The notes below the pieces were generated by a model, which saw only the letters and a program-made list of their open reading frames with translations, had not been told where the DNA came from and made no database searches. A stretch of 64,000 bases of DNA, from positions 7,252-71,251 of the forward strand of contig DAOSPF010000008.1 of the NCBI GenBank assembly GCA_035374585.1, given 5' to 3'. Source of the stretch: JAKPQD01 sp029572965 (GTDB lineage: Bacteria > Bacteroidota > Bacteroidia > Bacteroidales > DTGW01). This document shows positions 8,616 through 18,155 of the stretch, in pieces; positions within the stretch are counted from its first letter, which is position 1, and the number at the start of each line of letters is the position of its first letter. The position numbers and the translations under genes were made by a program.

Positions 8616-9596
8616 ATGAATCAGTTGTATCCTATTCGTTTCAGGCCGATATTGAAAGATATGATATGGGGAGGTTCTAAACTCCGTAAAATTTTTGGCA
8701 AACCTGGAGCGACCGACAAAAGTGGCGAAAGCTGGGAAATATCAGATGTAAAAAATAACAGCTCGGTAGTCGAAAATGGTTTTTTAGCGGGTAATACCCT
8801 GGGTGAGATTGCCGAAATTTACATGGGCGATTTGTTGGGCGACAAAGTATATGAACGTTTTGGACAACAATTCCCTTTGTTGATAAAATATATTGATGCC
8901 AACGATAAGCTCTCTATTCAAGTACATCCGGATGACAAAATGGCTTATGAGAAGCATAAAAGCTATGGCAAATCAGAGATGTGGTATGTTGTGCAAGCCG
9001 AACCCGGCGCAAAGCTTATTGTTGGGTTTAATAAAACTATAGATGCAGATACCTGTCTTCAACATTTGAATAGCAATACGTTACCTGAAATTCTCAATTT
9101 TGAAGATGTTAAAGCTGGCGATGTTTTTTATTTACCTGCCGGTCGCATACATGCCATTGGAGAAGGCTTGCTTATTGCCGAAATTCAGCAGACTTCAGAT
9201 ATTACTTATCGGATTTTCGACTGGAACCGCACTGATGCTCAGGGTAAACCTCGAGAACTGCATACAGAACTTGCTCTGCAGGCTATAGACTTTAGCCCTG
9301 TGAAGGATTTCAAAACATCTTACAAGAACAAGCTCAACCATACTGTTGAATTGGTAAAATGCGAGTACTTTACCACAAACCTTATAGAACTTGACCAAAC
9401 ATTGGAAAAAGATTACGAAAGTATTGATTCATTTGTTATTTATATGTGTATAGAAGGTCAGGTAATTGTAAAACCATACGATCAAGATAGTATAACAATA
9501 AAAGCTGGTGAAACTATTCTAATTCCGGCTGTTTTGAAAAATATTATTATTGAACCCCTTACTACGACGAAGATATTGGAAGTTTATATTGATTAA
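8616..9596 (+). CDS. manA: Mannose-6-phosphate isomerase, class I
   Basis: This enzyme interconverts fructose 6-phosphate and mannose 6-phosphate, feeding GDP-mannose and polysaccharide synthesis. It is 326 residues, the short type common in Bacteroidota and Firmicutes. Zinc-site motifs are visible: LSIQVHPDDKMA (~100-111), GKSEMWYVV (~119) and the cupin strand GDVFYLPAGRIHAIGEGLLIAEIQQTSD (~169 onward; the His of RIHAIG is a metal ligand). It starts 10 bases after the LysE gene and ends 9 bases before engB, suggesting an operon. I see no truncation. Confidence 0.93.
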   Translation: MNQLYPIRFRPILKDMIWGGSKLRKIFGKPGATDKSGESWEISDVKNNSSVVENGFLAGNTLGEIAEIYMGDLLGDKVYERFGQQFPLLIKYIDANDKLSIQVHPDDKMAYEKHKSYGKSEMWYVVQAEPGAKLIVGFNKTIDADTCLQHLNSNTLPEILNFEDVKAGDVFYLPAGRIHAIGEGLLIAEIQQTSDITYRIFDWNRTDAQGKPRELHTELALQAIDFSPVKDFKTSYKNKLNHTVELVKCEYFTTNLIELDQTLEKDYESIDSFVIYMCIEGQVIVKPYDQDSITIKAGETILIPAVLKNIIIEPLTTTKILEVYID

Positions 9597-9605
9597 AAAA
9601 ATATC

Positions 9606-10259
9606 ATGTCAATAAAAATTACAAGTCTGAATGTTGAATTTTTCAAGAGCTGTCCTTCACTGAAAGGCTGCCCTGAGGGGCAATATCCTGAATTTGCTTT
9701 TATTGGCAGGTCAAATGTTGGTAAATCATCATTAATAAATATGTTGGCCAACAACCGTAAACTTGCCCATACATCCGGCCAGCCAGGAAAAACAAAGCTT
9801 ATCAATTATTATCTGGCTACATTTAAGGAACAGGTCGGTAATGAAGAAAATATAAGAAAAATCCCCTGGTTTTTAGTTGACCTGCCGGGCTATGGCTTTG
9901 CCAAAACATCTAAGGCCCAACGCGGTGAATTTAGCAGTATTATTTCAGATTATGTTTTCAAACGCCAAAACCTTACCTGCCTGTTTGTCCTTATTGACAG
10001 CCGTCTTGAACCGCAACAAATTGATATTAAATTTATTACACTTTTGGGGCAACAAGGGGTGCCTTTTTGTCTGGTGTTTACCAAAATTGATAAAATATCA
10101 AGCAATTCAGTCAATTCAAATATTGAAAAATTCAAAGCAACGCTTTTGGAGCAATGGGAAGAATTTCCCAAGATATTTTTAACTTCTGCCGAAAAAAAAC
10201 AAGGGAGGGAAGAATTGCTAAATTTTGTAAAAGATACCATCAGGAGCCTTAAATCATAA
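9606..10259 (+). CDS. engB: Ribosome biogenesis GTP-binding protein YsxC/EngB
   Basis: This is a small essential-type GTPase of the TRAFAC class, needed for large ribosomal subunit assembly. It has 217 residues with G1 GRSNVGKSSL (~34-43), the G2 threonine in HTSGQPGKT, G3 DLPGYG, G4 TKID and G5 TSA. It is about 20 residues longer than many homologues because of an insert after the G2 region (FKEQVGNEENIRK). It follows manA by 9 bases. The family assignment is secure. Confidence 0.95.
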   Translation: MSIKITSLNVEFFKSCPSLKGCPEGQYPEFAFIGRSNVGKSSLINMLANNRKLAHTSGQPGKTKLINYYLATFKEQVGNEENIRKIPWFLVDLPGYGFAKTSKAQRGEFSSIISDYVFKRQNLTCLFVLIDSRLEPQQIDIKFITLLGQQGVPFCLVFTKIDKISSNSVNSNIEKFKATLLEQWEEFPKIFLTSAEKKQGREELLNFVKDTIRSLKS

Positions 10260-10347
10260 ATTGCTTTTATAACTTATTAATAATGAGTGTTTAGTATATT
10301 TTTTTAAAATAATTTAACACACAGTTATAAGTAATCAATTGAATTCA

Positions 10348-10355
10348 TAAATTTG
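10348..10355 (+). promoter_or_regulatory. Putative -7 box of prs
   Basis: TAAATTTG matches TAnnTTTG and lies 23 bases before the prs ATG. No clear upstream TTTG is present. Confidence 0.45.
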
Positions 10356-10378
10356 CGGCCAGAAATAAACAATTTCCA

Positions 10379-11317
10379 ATGGACAGAAGATCTCCTCTTA
10401 AATTTTTTTCAGGAACAGCATCAACATATCTGGCTGAAAAGATATCCAAGAGTTATGGAACACAATTAGGGAGTACCCAGTTACTCCGTTTTAGCGATGG
10501 CGAGTTTCAGCCTTCTTACCTTGAATCAGTACGGGGATGTACTGTATTTATTATCCAATCAACATTTCCACCTGCCGAAAACCTGCTTGAGCTTTTATTG
10601 ATGATTGATGCAGCCAAACGTGCGTCAGCAAAAAGAGTGGTGGCTGTAATACCATATTTTGGTTTTGCACGGCAGGATAGAAAAGACAGGCCTCGTTCGG
10701 CTATCGGAGCCAAGCTTGTGGCCAATTTATTGACAGCTGCAGGTATTGACAGGGTTATGACAATGGACTTACATGCCGATCAGTTGCAGGGTTTTTTTGA
10801 TGTTCCTGTAGATCACCTGTATGCATCATCAATATTTGTACCTTATATCAATAGTTTAAACCTTGAAAACCTTGTTGTTGCAGCTCCTGATATGGGAGGA
10901 AGCAAAAGGGCCAATGCATATTCACGTTTTCTGAAAGCAGAAATGGTAATATGTTACAAATTAAGAAAAAAAGCTAATACCATTGAAGAATTTAAGGTAA
11001 TTGGCGATGTTCGTGATAAAAACATCATTGTTATAGATGATATGATTGATACAGCCGGCACTATAACAGTTGCTGCTAATATGATGATGGAAGAAGGGGC
11101 ACGCAGCGTCAGGGTTGTTGCAACACATCCTGTACTTTCGGGCCCGGCATACGAACGTATTGAAAATAGTAAGATTACCGAAGTTATGGTAACGGATACT
11201 ATACCTCTGAAGCAACAAAGCCCCAAAATCAAGGTAATTTCTATTGCCGACATTTTTGCCGATACTATAAATAAAGTTTATAACTATCAGTCAATTAGTG
11301 GCAATTTTATAATGTAA
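10379..11317 (+). CDS. prs: Ribose-phosphate pyrophosphokinase
   Basis: This enzyme makes PRPP from ribose 5-phosphate and ATP for nucleotide, histidine and NAD synthesis. The 312-residue length is normal. Visible landmarks: FSDGEFQPSYLESVRG near residues 38-53, the flexible loop YFGFARQDRKDRPRSAIGAK (~98-117), MDLHADQLQGFF (~133), and the PRPP-binding loop VIDDMIDTAGT (~220-230). The canonical catalytic Lys/Arg pair region is present as SKRANAYSR. It is transcribed alone or as the first gene before rplY. Confidence 0.96.
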   Translation: MDRRSPLKFFSGTASTYLAEKISKSYGTQLGSTQLLRFSDGEFQPSYLESVRGCTVFIIQSTFPPAENLLELLLMIDAAKRASAKRVVAVIPYFGFARQDRKDRPRSAIGAKLVANLLTAAGIDRVMTMDLHADQLQGFFDVPVDHLYASSIFVPYINSLNLENLVVAAPDMGGSKRANAYSRFLKAEMVICYKLRKKANTIEEFKVIGDVRDKNIIVIDDMIDTAGTITVAANMMMEEGARSVRVVATHPVLSGPAYERIENSKITEVMVTDTIPLKQQSPKIKVISIADIFADTINKVYNYQSISGNFIM

Positions 11318-11324
11318 AAAAATA

Positions 11325-11332
11325 TATATTTG
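11325..11332 (+). promoter_or_regulatory. Putative -7 box of rplY
   Basis: TATATTTG followed by CACTCC is a typical start region in this phylum. It leaves a leader of about 100 bases before rplY. Confidence 0.5.
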
Positions 11333-11436
11333 CACTCCCTGTTTACGACCTGTAAAAAGGTTGTAGTGTAATGGGGAATTAACAATAAATTAGTTAGTTA
11401 CAGTTAATTCTGAGTAGCACATTTAAAAATTTAATT

Positions 11437-12009
11437 ATGAAAGTATTCGAATTAGAAGGAACAATTAGGCCAGAACTTGGCAAAAAATCTGCAGCCAATT
11501 TACGTAAACAAGACAGCGTACCTTGCGTACTTTATGGTGGAAAAGAGAATGTAAATTTCTTTGTTACAAACCCTGCTATACGCGACCTTATTTACACTCC
11601 TAACGTTTACATTGTAAACCTTAAGTTGGGAAAAATTACCAAACAAGCTGTTATGCGTGAAATTCAGTTTCATCCTGTTACAGACAAAGTGTTGCATGTT
11701 GATTTTTATGAAATTGCAGATGATAAAGAAGTAGCAATGGAAATTCCTATCCGTATTGTTGGTAACTCAGTTGGGGTAAGAAAAGGGGGAAAGATCAAAC
11801 AGGCAAAACGAATGTTGAAAGTAAAAGCATTGCCTAAAAACCTGCCAGATATTCTTGAAGTGGACATTACCAATCTTGATGTTGAGCAAACGATTAAAGT
11901 GGCAGATCTTAAATATGAAAACCTGGTAATGCTAAATGGCCTGCGCGAACCGGTTGTTAGTGTAATGGCTTCACGTGCTACTGCTAAAGCCGAAGCTGCT
12001 GCTAAGTAA
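11437..12009 (+). CDS. rplY: Large ribosomal subunit protein bL25 (Ctc-type)
   Basis: This protein binds 5S rRNA in the large subunit. It has 190 residues in two parts: the N-terminal L25 5S-binding domain (to ~residue 92, including KQDSVPCVLYGGKENV and HVDFYEI) and the beta-rich C-terminal TL5/CTC domain (PIRIVGNSVGVRKGG, LPDILEVDITNLDVEQTIKVADL). The end is Ala/Lys-rich (ATAKAEAAAK). It is followed by pth after 20 bases, the conserved rplY-pth pairing seen in many bacteria. A leader of ~100 bases precedes it. Confidence 0.95.
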   Translation: MKVFELEGTIRPELGKKSAANLRKQDSVPCVLYGGKENVNFFVTNPAIRDLIYTPNVYIVNLKLGKITKQAVMREIQFHPVTDKVLHVDFYEIADDKEVAMEIPIRIVGNSVGVRKGGKIKQAKRMLKVKALPKNLPDILEVDITNLDVEQTIKVADLKYENLVMLNGLREPVVSVMASRATAKAEAAAK

Positions 12010-12029
12010 TGTAATAAAAATTTTGTAGT

Positions 12030-12590
12030 TTGAAATATTTAGTTGCGGGTTTGGGCAATATAGGAAGTGAGTACGCTCATACCCGTCATAATATAGGTTT
12101 TGATGTATTGGATGCTCTTGCCGGGGCGTCCAATATTTATTTTGAGGATGGCCGATATGCGTTTAATACCCGGTTTTCTATCAAGGGAAGGACGATTGTC
12201 CTTATAAAACCTACTACTTATATGAACCTTAGCGGCAAAGCTGTTAGTTACTGGCTGCAAAAAGAAAATATCCCCGTAGAAAACCTGTTGGTAGTAGTTG
12301 ATGATTTGGCACTTCCGGTTGGGGCCATACGTATTAGGCCCAAAGGTGGCGATGGCGGACACAATGGGTTGAAAAATATTCAGGAAATGCTGGGACATGC
12401 TAATTATGCCCGTCTTCGTTTTGGTATTGGGAGCGAATTTGCAAAAGGCCGTCAGGTGGACTTTGTCCTTGGCAAATGGGCAGAAGAAGAAAAAGCATTG
12501 ATAAAACCGGCTATCGAAACCAGTTGTGAAGTAATTAAAAGCTTTGTCCTTGCCGGCCTTGAAAGGACTATGACTTCCTTCAATAAGTAA
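12030..12590 (+). CDS. pth: Peptidyl-tRNA hydrolase
   Basis: Pth releases peptides from prematurely dropped peptidyl-tRNA. The start is TTG at 12030, fixed by the conserved beginning MKYLVAGLGNIGSEY; there is no ATG nearby. The catalytic residues are all in place: N10, H20 in TRHNIGF, D93 region VVDDLALPVG and N114 region GGDGGHNGLKNI. The length is 186 residues, normal for the family. It lies 20 bases after rplY and is probably co-transcribed. Confidence 0.95.
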   Translation: MKYLVAGLGNIGSEYAHTRHNIGFDVLDALAGASNIYFEDGRYAFNTRFSIKGRTIVLIKPTTYMNLSGKAVSYWLQKENIPVENLLVVVDDLALPVGAIRIRPKGGDGGHNGLKNIQEMLGHANYARLRFGIGSEFAKGRQVDFVLGKWAEEEKALIKPAIETSCEVIKSFVLAGLERTMTSFNK

Positions 12591-12647
12591 TTTTCTTTTG
12601 TAAGAATCTTTTATAACCTATATATTTACTAAAATAATGTAGGTTTG

Positions 12648-12959
12648 ATGAAGATAATTGGACCCTTTAAAGTACTTCTAATTGTAGCACTTATCTGTGC
12701 TGATTTTTTAAAAGCCCAGGATTCTTTAAATTATGTAAAACCTCCTAAAAAGTGGGGTTTAGGTATCGTTCCTGCTGTAGCTTATAATACTGACTGGGGC
12801 TTTCAGTATGGTGTAGCTGGAAATCTTTATAATTTTGGAAAAACATACCCGGATTATAAATATACTTATTATTTCGAGTGGTCGAGAACAACAAGAGGCA
12901 ATAGCGTTAATGAAATATTTTTTGATCAAAAGTTTTTTTTATTAAAAATCTTCGATTGA
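12648..12959 (+). CDS. Outer-membrane beta-barrel (BamA/Omp85-like), N-terminal part of a frameshifted gene
   Basis: The first ~95 residues include a signal peptide ending near FLKAQ and the opening barrel strands (WGLGIVPAVAYNTDWGFQYGVAGNLYNFG). The frame breaks inside or just after the eight-T run at 12933-12940; adding one base there joins it to the following frame (NLRLTYNVGYFF). I chose the ATG at 12648 over the TTG at 12645. The last residues (LLKIFD) are out of frame. The intact protein would be ~438 residues. Confidence 0.65.
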   Translation: MKIIGPFKVLLIVALICADFLKAQDSLNYVKPPKKWGLGIVPAVAYNTDWGFQYGVAGNLYNFGKTYPDYKYTYYFEWSRTTRGNSVNEIFFDQKFFLLKIFD

Positions 12960-13960
12960 CATACAATGTTGGTTATTTTTTCAATAAACAATTGCCTTTC
13001 TATGGTTTTGACGGATACAATGCCAGATATCTGAAGGAAAATGAAGACCAAAATAATACAACCTTTGCCAGCAGGATGTATTACAGGCTCGACAGGGCTG
13101 TAATAAGGTGTTTGTTGGATTTTCAATATAAAACGGCATATAATCCTTTACGCATTTTAGCTGGTGTTGGTTATTTTGATACAAGGATAAAGCCTGTGGA
13201 TATTGATAAGTTTAATGAATCGCTTGACGACGATGATAAAATACTGAAAAATACTACGCTTTTCGAAAAGTATGTGTCCAATGGTATTATTTCTGAGGAT
13301 GAAAAAGATGGTGGCAAATGCTTTATACTTAAATCAGGGGTAATATACGATACCCGGGATAACGAAACCAATGCCAACAGGGGGATTTGGGCAGAGGTGC
13401 TTTTGATTTCAGCTCCAAAGCCGGGCAATAATACTTCATTTACTCAAGTGGGGGCTGTTTTCAGGCATTATTTTACCATATCGGCTCCCAGGTTGACCAT
13501 GGCCAATCGTATTGGAATTCAAACTTTAGTAGCCGGCCAGAAGCCCTTTTACATGTTACCGTACTTATTTAGTTCTTATAGGTTGAGGGATGCTTTTGGA
13601 GGCGAAAAAACTATACGTGGAGTATTGGCACAGCGTATTCAGGGCAATGGTGTTGCTTTTGGGAACTTCGAGCTGAGGTATAAATTTCTTTATGGGCGTT
13701 TATTTAAGCAGGAGACTTATTTGTGTGCCAATGTTTTTGCCGACTGGGGAATGGTTACAAGCAAATATCTGGATAAACCAGTACCAATGGCTTTAGAAAA
13801 TGAAATAAAACCTGGGCAGGAAAAACCCCACTGGACTACAGGTGCAGGCTTGCGTGTTGTGATGAACCAGAATTTTGTGGTCACAGCTGATTATGGCAGG
13901 GCACTTGACCTGCAGGATGGAAAAAACGCTTTGTATATTACCCTGGGTTTTTTGTATTAG
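12956..13960 (+). CDS. Outer-membrane beta-barrel (BamA/Omp85-like), C-terminal part
   Basis: This is the continuation of the barrel after the slip at 12933-12940. It shows the features of a surface-antigen/BamA-type 16-strand barrel: alternating aromatic strands, FGGEKTIRGVLAQRIQGNGVAFGNFELRYKF (the family's conserved (V/I)RG-F loop, here TIRGV) and a terminal strand ending in the aromatic-rich LYITLGFLY. There are no POTRA domains, so it is not the assembly factor BamA itself; it is closer to stand-alone DUF5982/patatin-type barrels. Its role is unknown. It is convergent with trxA. Confidence 0.7.
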   Translation: MTYNVGYFFNKQLPFYGFDGYNARYLKENEDQNNTTFASRMYYRLDRAVIRCLLDFQYKTAYNPLRILAGVGYFDTRIKPVDIDKFNESLDDDDKILKNTTLFEKYVSNGIISEDEKDGGKCFILKSGVIYDTRDNETNANRGIWAEVLLISAPKPGNNTSFTQVGAVFRHYFTISAPRLTMANRIGIQTLVAGQKPFYMLPYLFSSYRLRDAFGGEKTIRGVLAQRIQGNGVAFGNFELRYKFLYGRLFKQETYLCANVFADWGMVTSKYLDKPVPMALENEIKPGQEKPHWTTGAGLRVVMNQNFVVTADYGRALDLQDGKNALYITLGFLY

Positions 13961-13969
13961 GTTAATAAC

Positions 13970-14003
13970 AAAAAAGCAGCGCCCCTTCCGAAACGCTGCT
14001 TTG
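13970..14003 (-). terminator. Terminator of trxA
   Basis: AAAGCAGCG (13973-13981) pairs with CGCTGCTTT (13994-14002). Read on the minus strand, the stem is followed by a T run, directly after the thioredoxin stop. It may also serve the convergent barrel gene. Confidence 0.8.
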
Positions 14004-14023
14004 TATATTGTGAAAGGGTGTTT

Positions 14024-14341
14024 TTACAACAGTGCATTAATCTTGTTTACCAATGTGCTTTTTGGAACAGCACCAACTTGTTTGTCCACTACTTCGCCAT
14101 TTTTAAAAAATAAAATGGTGGGAATGTTGCGGATACTGTATTTCATGGCAATGGCATTGTTGTTGTCAACGTCCACTTTGCCTACTACAATTTTATCAGC
14201 CATTTCGTGCCCAATTTCTTCTACAATAGGGCCAACCATGCGGCACGGGCCACACCATTCGGCCCAAAAGTCGACCATTACGGGCTTGTCCGATTTGAGG
14301 ACTACCTGTTCAAAATTTCCTTCAGTTATTTCAAGTGCCAT
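14024..14341 (-). CDS. trxA: Thioredoxin
   Basis: This is a cytoplasmic dithiol-disulfide reductant of 105 residues, the normal size. The active site is WCGPC with C30 and C33, preceded by VMVDFWAE, and the cis-proline is present in IRNIPTILFF. There is no signal peptide, so it is the cytoplasmic type and not one of the secreted thioredoxin-like proteins common in this phylum. It follows dnaE on the same strand by 27 bases and could be read through from it. It has its own strong terminator. Confidence 0.96.
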   Translation of the reverse strand: MALEITEGNFEQVVLKSDKPVMVDFWAEWCGPCRMVGPIVEEIGHEMADKIVVGKVDVDNNNAIAMKYSIRNIPTILFFKNGEVVDKQVGAVPKSTLVNKINALL

Positions 14342-14368
14342 AATTATAATGTTTTAAATGTGAATGCT

Positions 14369-17300
14369 TTAGTTGTGTAAAACCGAAAATTTGATCCCAT
14401 TGTTTAAGTGTATAAATTTAATCAGATTATCTGAAATATTTATTTTGCCCATTCTTGAAATAAGATCTACCATCATATTTTCTTCAGGGTCAATTAACGA
14501 AACTTTTAACAATGTTTTGCCATCTTTTGTTTCAAGCTTTTGTGTTAATTCACTGACAAAGGTTTCGTCAATATACGAAGAAGGGATGCGCAAATGCAAC
14601 GACTTGACAAACTCATCGCGTACACTGCTGAGGTGGATAATTTTTGAGATGTTAAATTCCAGTTCATTCTCGTTATATTTGCGCGTTTGCACTGTTCCTT
14701 TGATAAGCAAGCCGATATTTTTTATACAGACTTTATAATAGTTTTCAAAGTCTTTGCCAAAAAGCTGGAAACGGAATGACCCTGAAAAATCCTCGATAGT
14801 TACCGAGGCATAATTTTTATTAGTTTTTGTTATGCCATCGCGGATATCTGTAACAAGCCCCATCACAATAATTTCTTTACCTTTCAACTTTGATAAATCT
14901 GACAATTCAGAAAGAGGATGAGTACAGATGTTTTCAAATTCAAACCTGTAATTGTCCAACGGGTGTGCAGAAAGATACATACCCACAAGCTCTTTTTCGC
15001 GTTTTAACTGCTCCAGTAGTGTCCATGGCTCTACGGATGGTATCTGAGGCTTAGTTGTACTGATATGGTTTGCTATTCCTGCATCACCAAAGAGAGTAGC
15101 GGTATTCTGTGCTTTGTCTGCTTGGAAAAGGTTGCCATATCGCATGAGAGTGTCCAGAAATACGCCTTGCTGGTCGGGTGCAAAAAATGCTGAACGTTGG
15201 ATGCCAAATAAATCAAAGGCCCCGGCCAATATGATATTTTCAACAGCCTTACGGTTAACCGAAGACAGGTTCATCCGTTCAAAAAAATCATACACGTCTT
15301 TAAAAGCGCCATTTTTCTCGCGTTCTTCAACAATAGCTGTTACTGCATTTTCGCCAAGTCCTTTTATAGAACCTAAGCCAAATCGAATGTCTCCTTTTTT
15401 ATTAACAGTAAAGATGTGTTTACTTTCATTGATATCCGGGCCAAGGACTTGTATGCCAATTCTTCGGCACTCGTCCATGAAAAATGTAATTTTATCAATA
15501 CTACTTGCATTGTTTAATACTGAAGCCATGTATTCGGCCGGATAATGAGCTTTTAGGTATGCAGTCTGGAATGCAACAAAGGCATAACATGTACTGTGCG
15601 ACTTATTGAAAGCATACGAAGCAAAAGCTTCCCAGTCTGTCCATATTTTTTCAAGCTTTTCGGGGTCGTGACCTTTGGCTGTAGCATTTGCAATAAACTG
15701 GGGCTTAAGTTTGTCCAGCGTTTTACGGTCCTTTTTACCCATAGCTTTGCGTAAGACATCGGCATCGCCCTTTGTAAAGCCTGCTAATTTCTGAGAAAGT
15801 AGCATCACCTGCTCTTGATATACAGTAATACCATAAGTATCTTTGAGGTATTCTTCCATTTCCGGCAAATCGTAAGATACGGGTTCGCGTCCGTGTTTAC
15901 GGGCAATGAAATTGGGGATATATTCGATAGGCCCGGGGCGGTACAATGCGTTCATGGCTATGAGGTCGCCAAACTTGTCGGGCTTTAGCTCTCGCAAATA
16001 TTTTTGCATCCCGGGGCTTTCAAACTGGAACGTGCCGTTTGTTTCGCCTTTTTGGTATAGTTCGAATGTTTTGGCATCATCCAGGGGAATAGCATCAATA
16101 TCTATATCAACACCGTGGTTTTGCTTAATAATTTCAAGTGCTCCTTTAATGATGGTAAGGGTTTTGAGCCCAAGAAAGTCCATTTTTATAACTCCGGCTT
16201 CTTCTATTACTTTGCCTTCATATTGGGTTACAAGTAGTTCGGAGTCTTTAGCAACTGCGACAGGTAAAAGGTCTGATAAATCTTGTGGTGCAATAATAAT
16301 ACCGCAGGCATGTACGCCTGTGTTGCGGACAGAGCCTTCAAGCAAACGGGCTTCTTTCAAAACCTGAGCTTGTAAGTCATTGCCGCTGATTATTTCGCGC
16401 AAACGCTTTACATTGTTCAAATCATCAGCATTAAGCCCTTCTTTTTCCGAAAGGCTTTTTTCGCCGGTCAATGGGGCTTCAAAAACCCTGTTAAGTTCAA
16501 TTCCTGGAGTATCGGGGACTAACTTGGTCAGTTCAAGGCTTTCGTTGAGCGGCAGGTCAAGTACACGGGCAACGTCCTTGATACTCATTTTGGCAGCCAT
16601 GGTGCCATAAGTGACAATCTGTGCAACCTGGTTTTGCCCGTATTTCTTCACAACATAGTCAATTACCTTCTGACGGCCTTCATCGTCCATGTCGGTATCA
16701 ATATCGGGCATGCTCTTTCGGTCGGGATTGAGGAAACGCTCGAACAGCAGGTCGTACTTAATGGGGTCGATGTTAGTAATGTCGATACAATATGCAACTG
16801 CCGATCCGGCAGCCGAACCACGTCCAGGCCCAATGAAAACACCCATTTCGCGCCCGGCTTTGATAAAATCCATTACAATAAGGAAGTATCCTGCAAAACC
16901 CATATTTTCAATGGTTTGCAACTCAAAATTGAGACGTTCTTCTACTTCTTTGGTAATTGTACCATATTTTCGTTTGGCCCCTTCAAAGGTAAGGTGCCTC
17001 AAATATTGCATTTGAGTCAGGAAATTGGGCGGAATAGGGAAGTTGGGCAGCAGGATATCCCTTTTCAAATCGAGATATTCAACCTTGTCAACTATATCAT
17101 TAGTATTGTCAATGGCTTGCGGAAGGTCAGCAAAGAGCTGGCTCATTTCCTGCGTAGTCTTGAAGTAAAATTGGTCATTGTAAAACCCGAAGCGCGAGTT
17201 CTTTTTTGCACCTTCTTCATCTTCAAGGTATTCTTTTACAATAGGGGTACTCTTTTTTTCGCCGGTATTGATACAAAGCAGGATGTCGTGGGCATTGTAG

Positions 17301-17977
17301 TCTGAAACATCTACGTAATGAGAATCGTTAGTAGCAATCACCTTAACATTGTATTTGTCGGCCAGTTTTTTCAGCACATCGTTTACTTTATCCTGATCGG
17401 GGATGCCATGACGTTGGAGTTCAACGTAATAATCTTCTCCAAAAATATTATACCACCACTTGAATTCTTCTTCACCGGCTTCTTCTCCTCTTTTCAGGAT
17501 GGTTTTGGGTACCGATGCGCCAAGGCAACAAGTAGTAGCAATAAGCCCTTCGTGATATTTTTCAATGAGTTCTTTGTCAATACGAGGGTATTTACCATAC
17601 AATCCTTCTATATATCCCAAAGAACAAAGCTTTGAAAGGTTTCGGTAACCCTGCTCGTTTTTGGCAAGTAATACCTGGTGATATCGAATGTCTTTTTCTT
17701 CTCGTGTAAATTGGCGTTTAAAGCGGTTTTCGACAAGGTAAAACTCGCAGCCTACAATTGGCTTTACCTTGATGCGCTTGTCAGTTTTATCATCGGGGTT
17801 TACTTTGTGTTTATAAGCTTCTGCCACAAATTCAAATACTCCAAACATATTGCCATGGTCTGTTATGGCAAGTGCCGGCTGGCCATCATCCATGGCTTTC
17901 TTGTAGAGCCTTTTTATTTCGGCCGCTCCGTCAAGCAAAGAAAACTGTGTATGTACATGTAAATGTGAAAAATTCAT
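14369..17977 (-). CDS. dnaE: DNA polymerase III alpha subunit
   Basis: This is the replicative polymerase catalytic subunit. It has 1202 residues with the DnaE1-type order: PHP domain (HLHVHTQFSLLDG at ~5-17), palm with the catalytic aspartates in MPDIDTDMDDEGRQKV (~422-437), thumb/fingers (GPGRGSAAGSAVAYC, MNALYRPGP, GITVYQEQVMLLSQ, KAMGKKD), helix-hairpin-helix region, and an OB-fold (IIVMGLVTDIRDGITKTNK near 1010). Several PHP metal ligands are kept (HVHT, DHGN). The next upstream gene is divergent, so dnaE has its own promoter. Confidence 0.97.
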   Translation of the reverse strand: MNFSHLHVHTQFSLLDGAAEIKRLYKKAMDDGQPALAITDHGNMFGVFEFVAEAYKHKVNPDDKTDKRIKVKPIVGCEFYLVENRFKRQFTREEKDIRYHQVLLAKNEQGYRNLSKLCSLGYIEGLYGKYPRIDKELIEKYHEGLIATTCCLGASVPKTILKRGEEAGEEEFKWWYNIFGEDYYVELQRHGIPDQDKVNDVLKKLADKYNVKVIATNDSHYVDVSDYNAHDILLCINTGEKKSTPIVKEYLEDEEGAKKNSRFGFYNDQFYFKTTQEMSQLFADLPQAIDNTNDIVDKVEYLDLKRDILLPNFPIPPNFLTQMQYLRHLTFEGAKRKYGTITKEVEERLNFELQTIENMGFAGYFLIVMDFIKAGREMGVFIGPGRGSAAGSAVAYCIDITNIDPIKYDLLFERFLNPDRKSMPDIDTDMDDEGRQKVIDYVVKKYGQNQVAQIVTYGTMAAKMSIKDVARVLDLPLNESLELTKLVPDTPGIELNRVFEAPLTGEKSLSEKEGLNADDLNNVKRLREIISGNDLQAQVLKEARLLEGSVRNTGVHACGIIIAPQDLSDLLPVAVAKDSELLVTQYEGKVIEEAGVIKMDFLGLKTLTIIKGALEIIKQNHGVDIDIDAIPLDDAKTFELYQKGETNGTFQFESPGMQKYLRELKPDKFGDLIAMNALYRPGPIEYIPNFIARKHGREPVSYDLPEMEEYLKDTYGITVYQEQVMLLSQKLAGFTKGDADVLRKAMGKKDRKTLDKLKPQFIANATAKGHDPEKLEKIWTDWEAFASYAFNKSHSTCYAFVAFQTAYLKAHYPAEYMASVLNNASSIDKITFFMDECRRIGIQVLGPDINESKHIFTVNKKGDIRFGLGSIKGLGENAVTAIVEEREKNGAFKDVYDFFERMNLSSVNRKAVENIILAGAFDLFGIQRSAFFAPDQQGVFLDTLMRYGNLFQADKAQNTATLFGDAGIANHISTTKPQIPSVEPWTLLEQLKREKELVGMYLSAHPLDNYRFEFENICTHPLSELSDLSKLKGKEIIVMGLVTDIRDGITKTNKNYASVTIEDFSGSFRFQLFGKDFENYYKVCIKNIGLLIKGTVQTRKYNENELEFNISKIIHLSSVRDEFVKSLHLRIPSSYIDETFVSELTQKLETKDGKTLLKVSLIDPEENMMVDLISRMGKINISDNLIKFIHLNNGIKFSVLHN

Positions 17978-18120
17978 AAAAGGCTTATAAATAATAGGTT
18001 ATATCGTAAAACATACAATAACCTGTCAGTGTTCAAAATTAGGGGTAATCTGTGCTCAAAAAAAGCATTGTTAATAAATGGATGATAAAAATTACTATCG
18101 ACCAAAAGTGAAGATTTTCA

Positions 18121-18128
18121 TATATTTG
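18121..18128 (+). promoter_or_regulatory. Putative -7 box of dapL
   Basis: TATATTTG followed by CACCTCG fits the phylum consensus. It would give a leader of roughly 115 bases that begins with the hairpin at 18132-18155. Confidence 0.5.
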
Positions 18129-18131
18129 CAC

Positions 18132-18155
18132 CTCGTGGCATTTTATTTGCACGAG
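18132..18155 (+). repeat. Hairpin at the start of the dapL leader
   Basis: CTCGTG (18132-18137) and CACGAG (18150-18155) are exact complements around a 12-base loop. The stem lies at or just after the expected transcription start. Confidence 0.5.
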
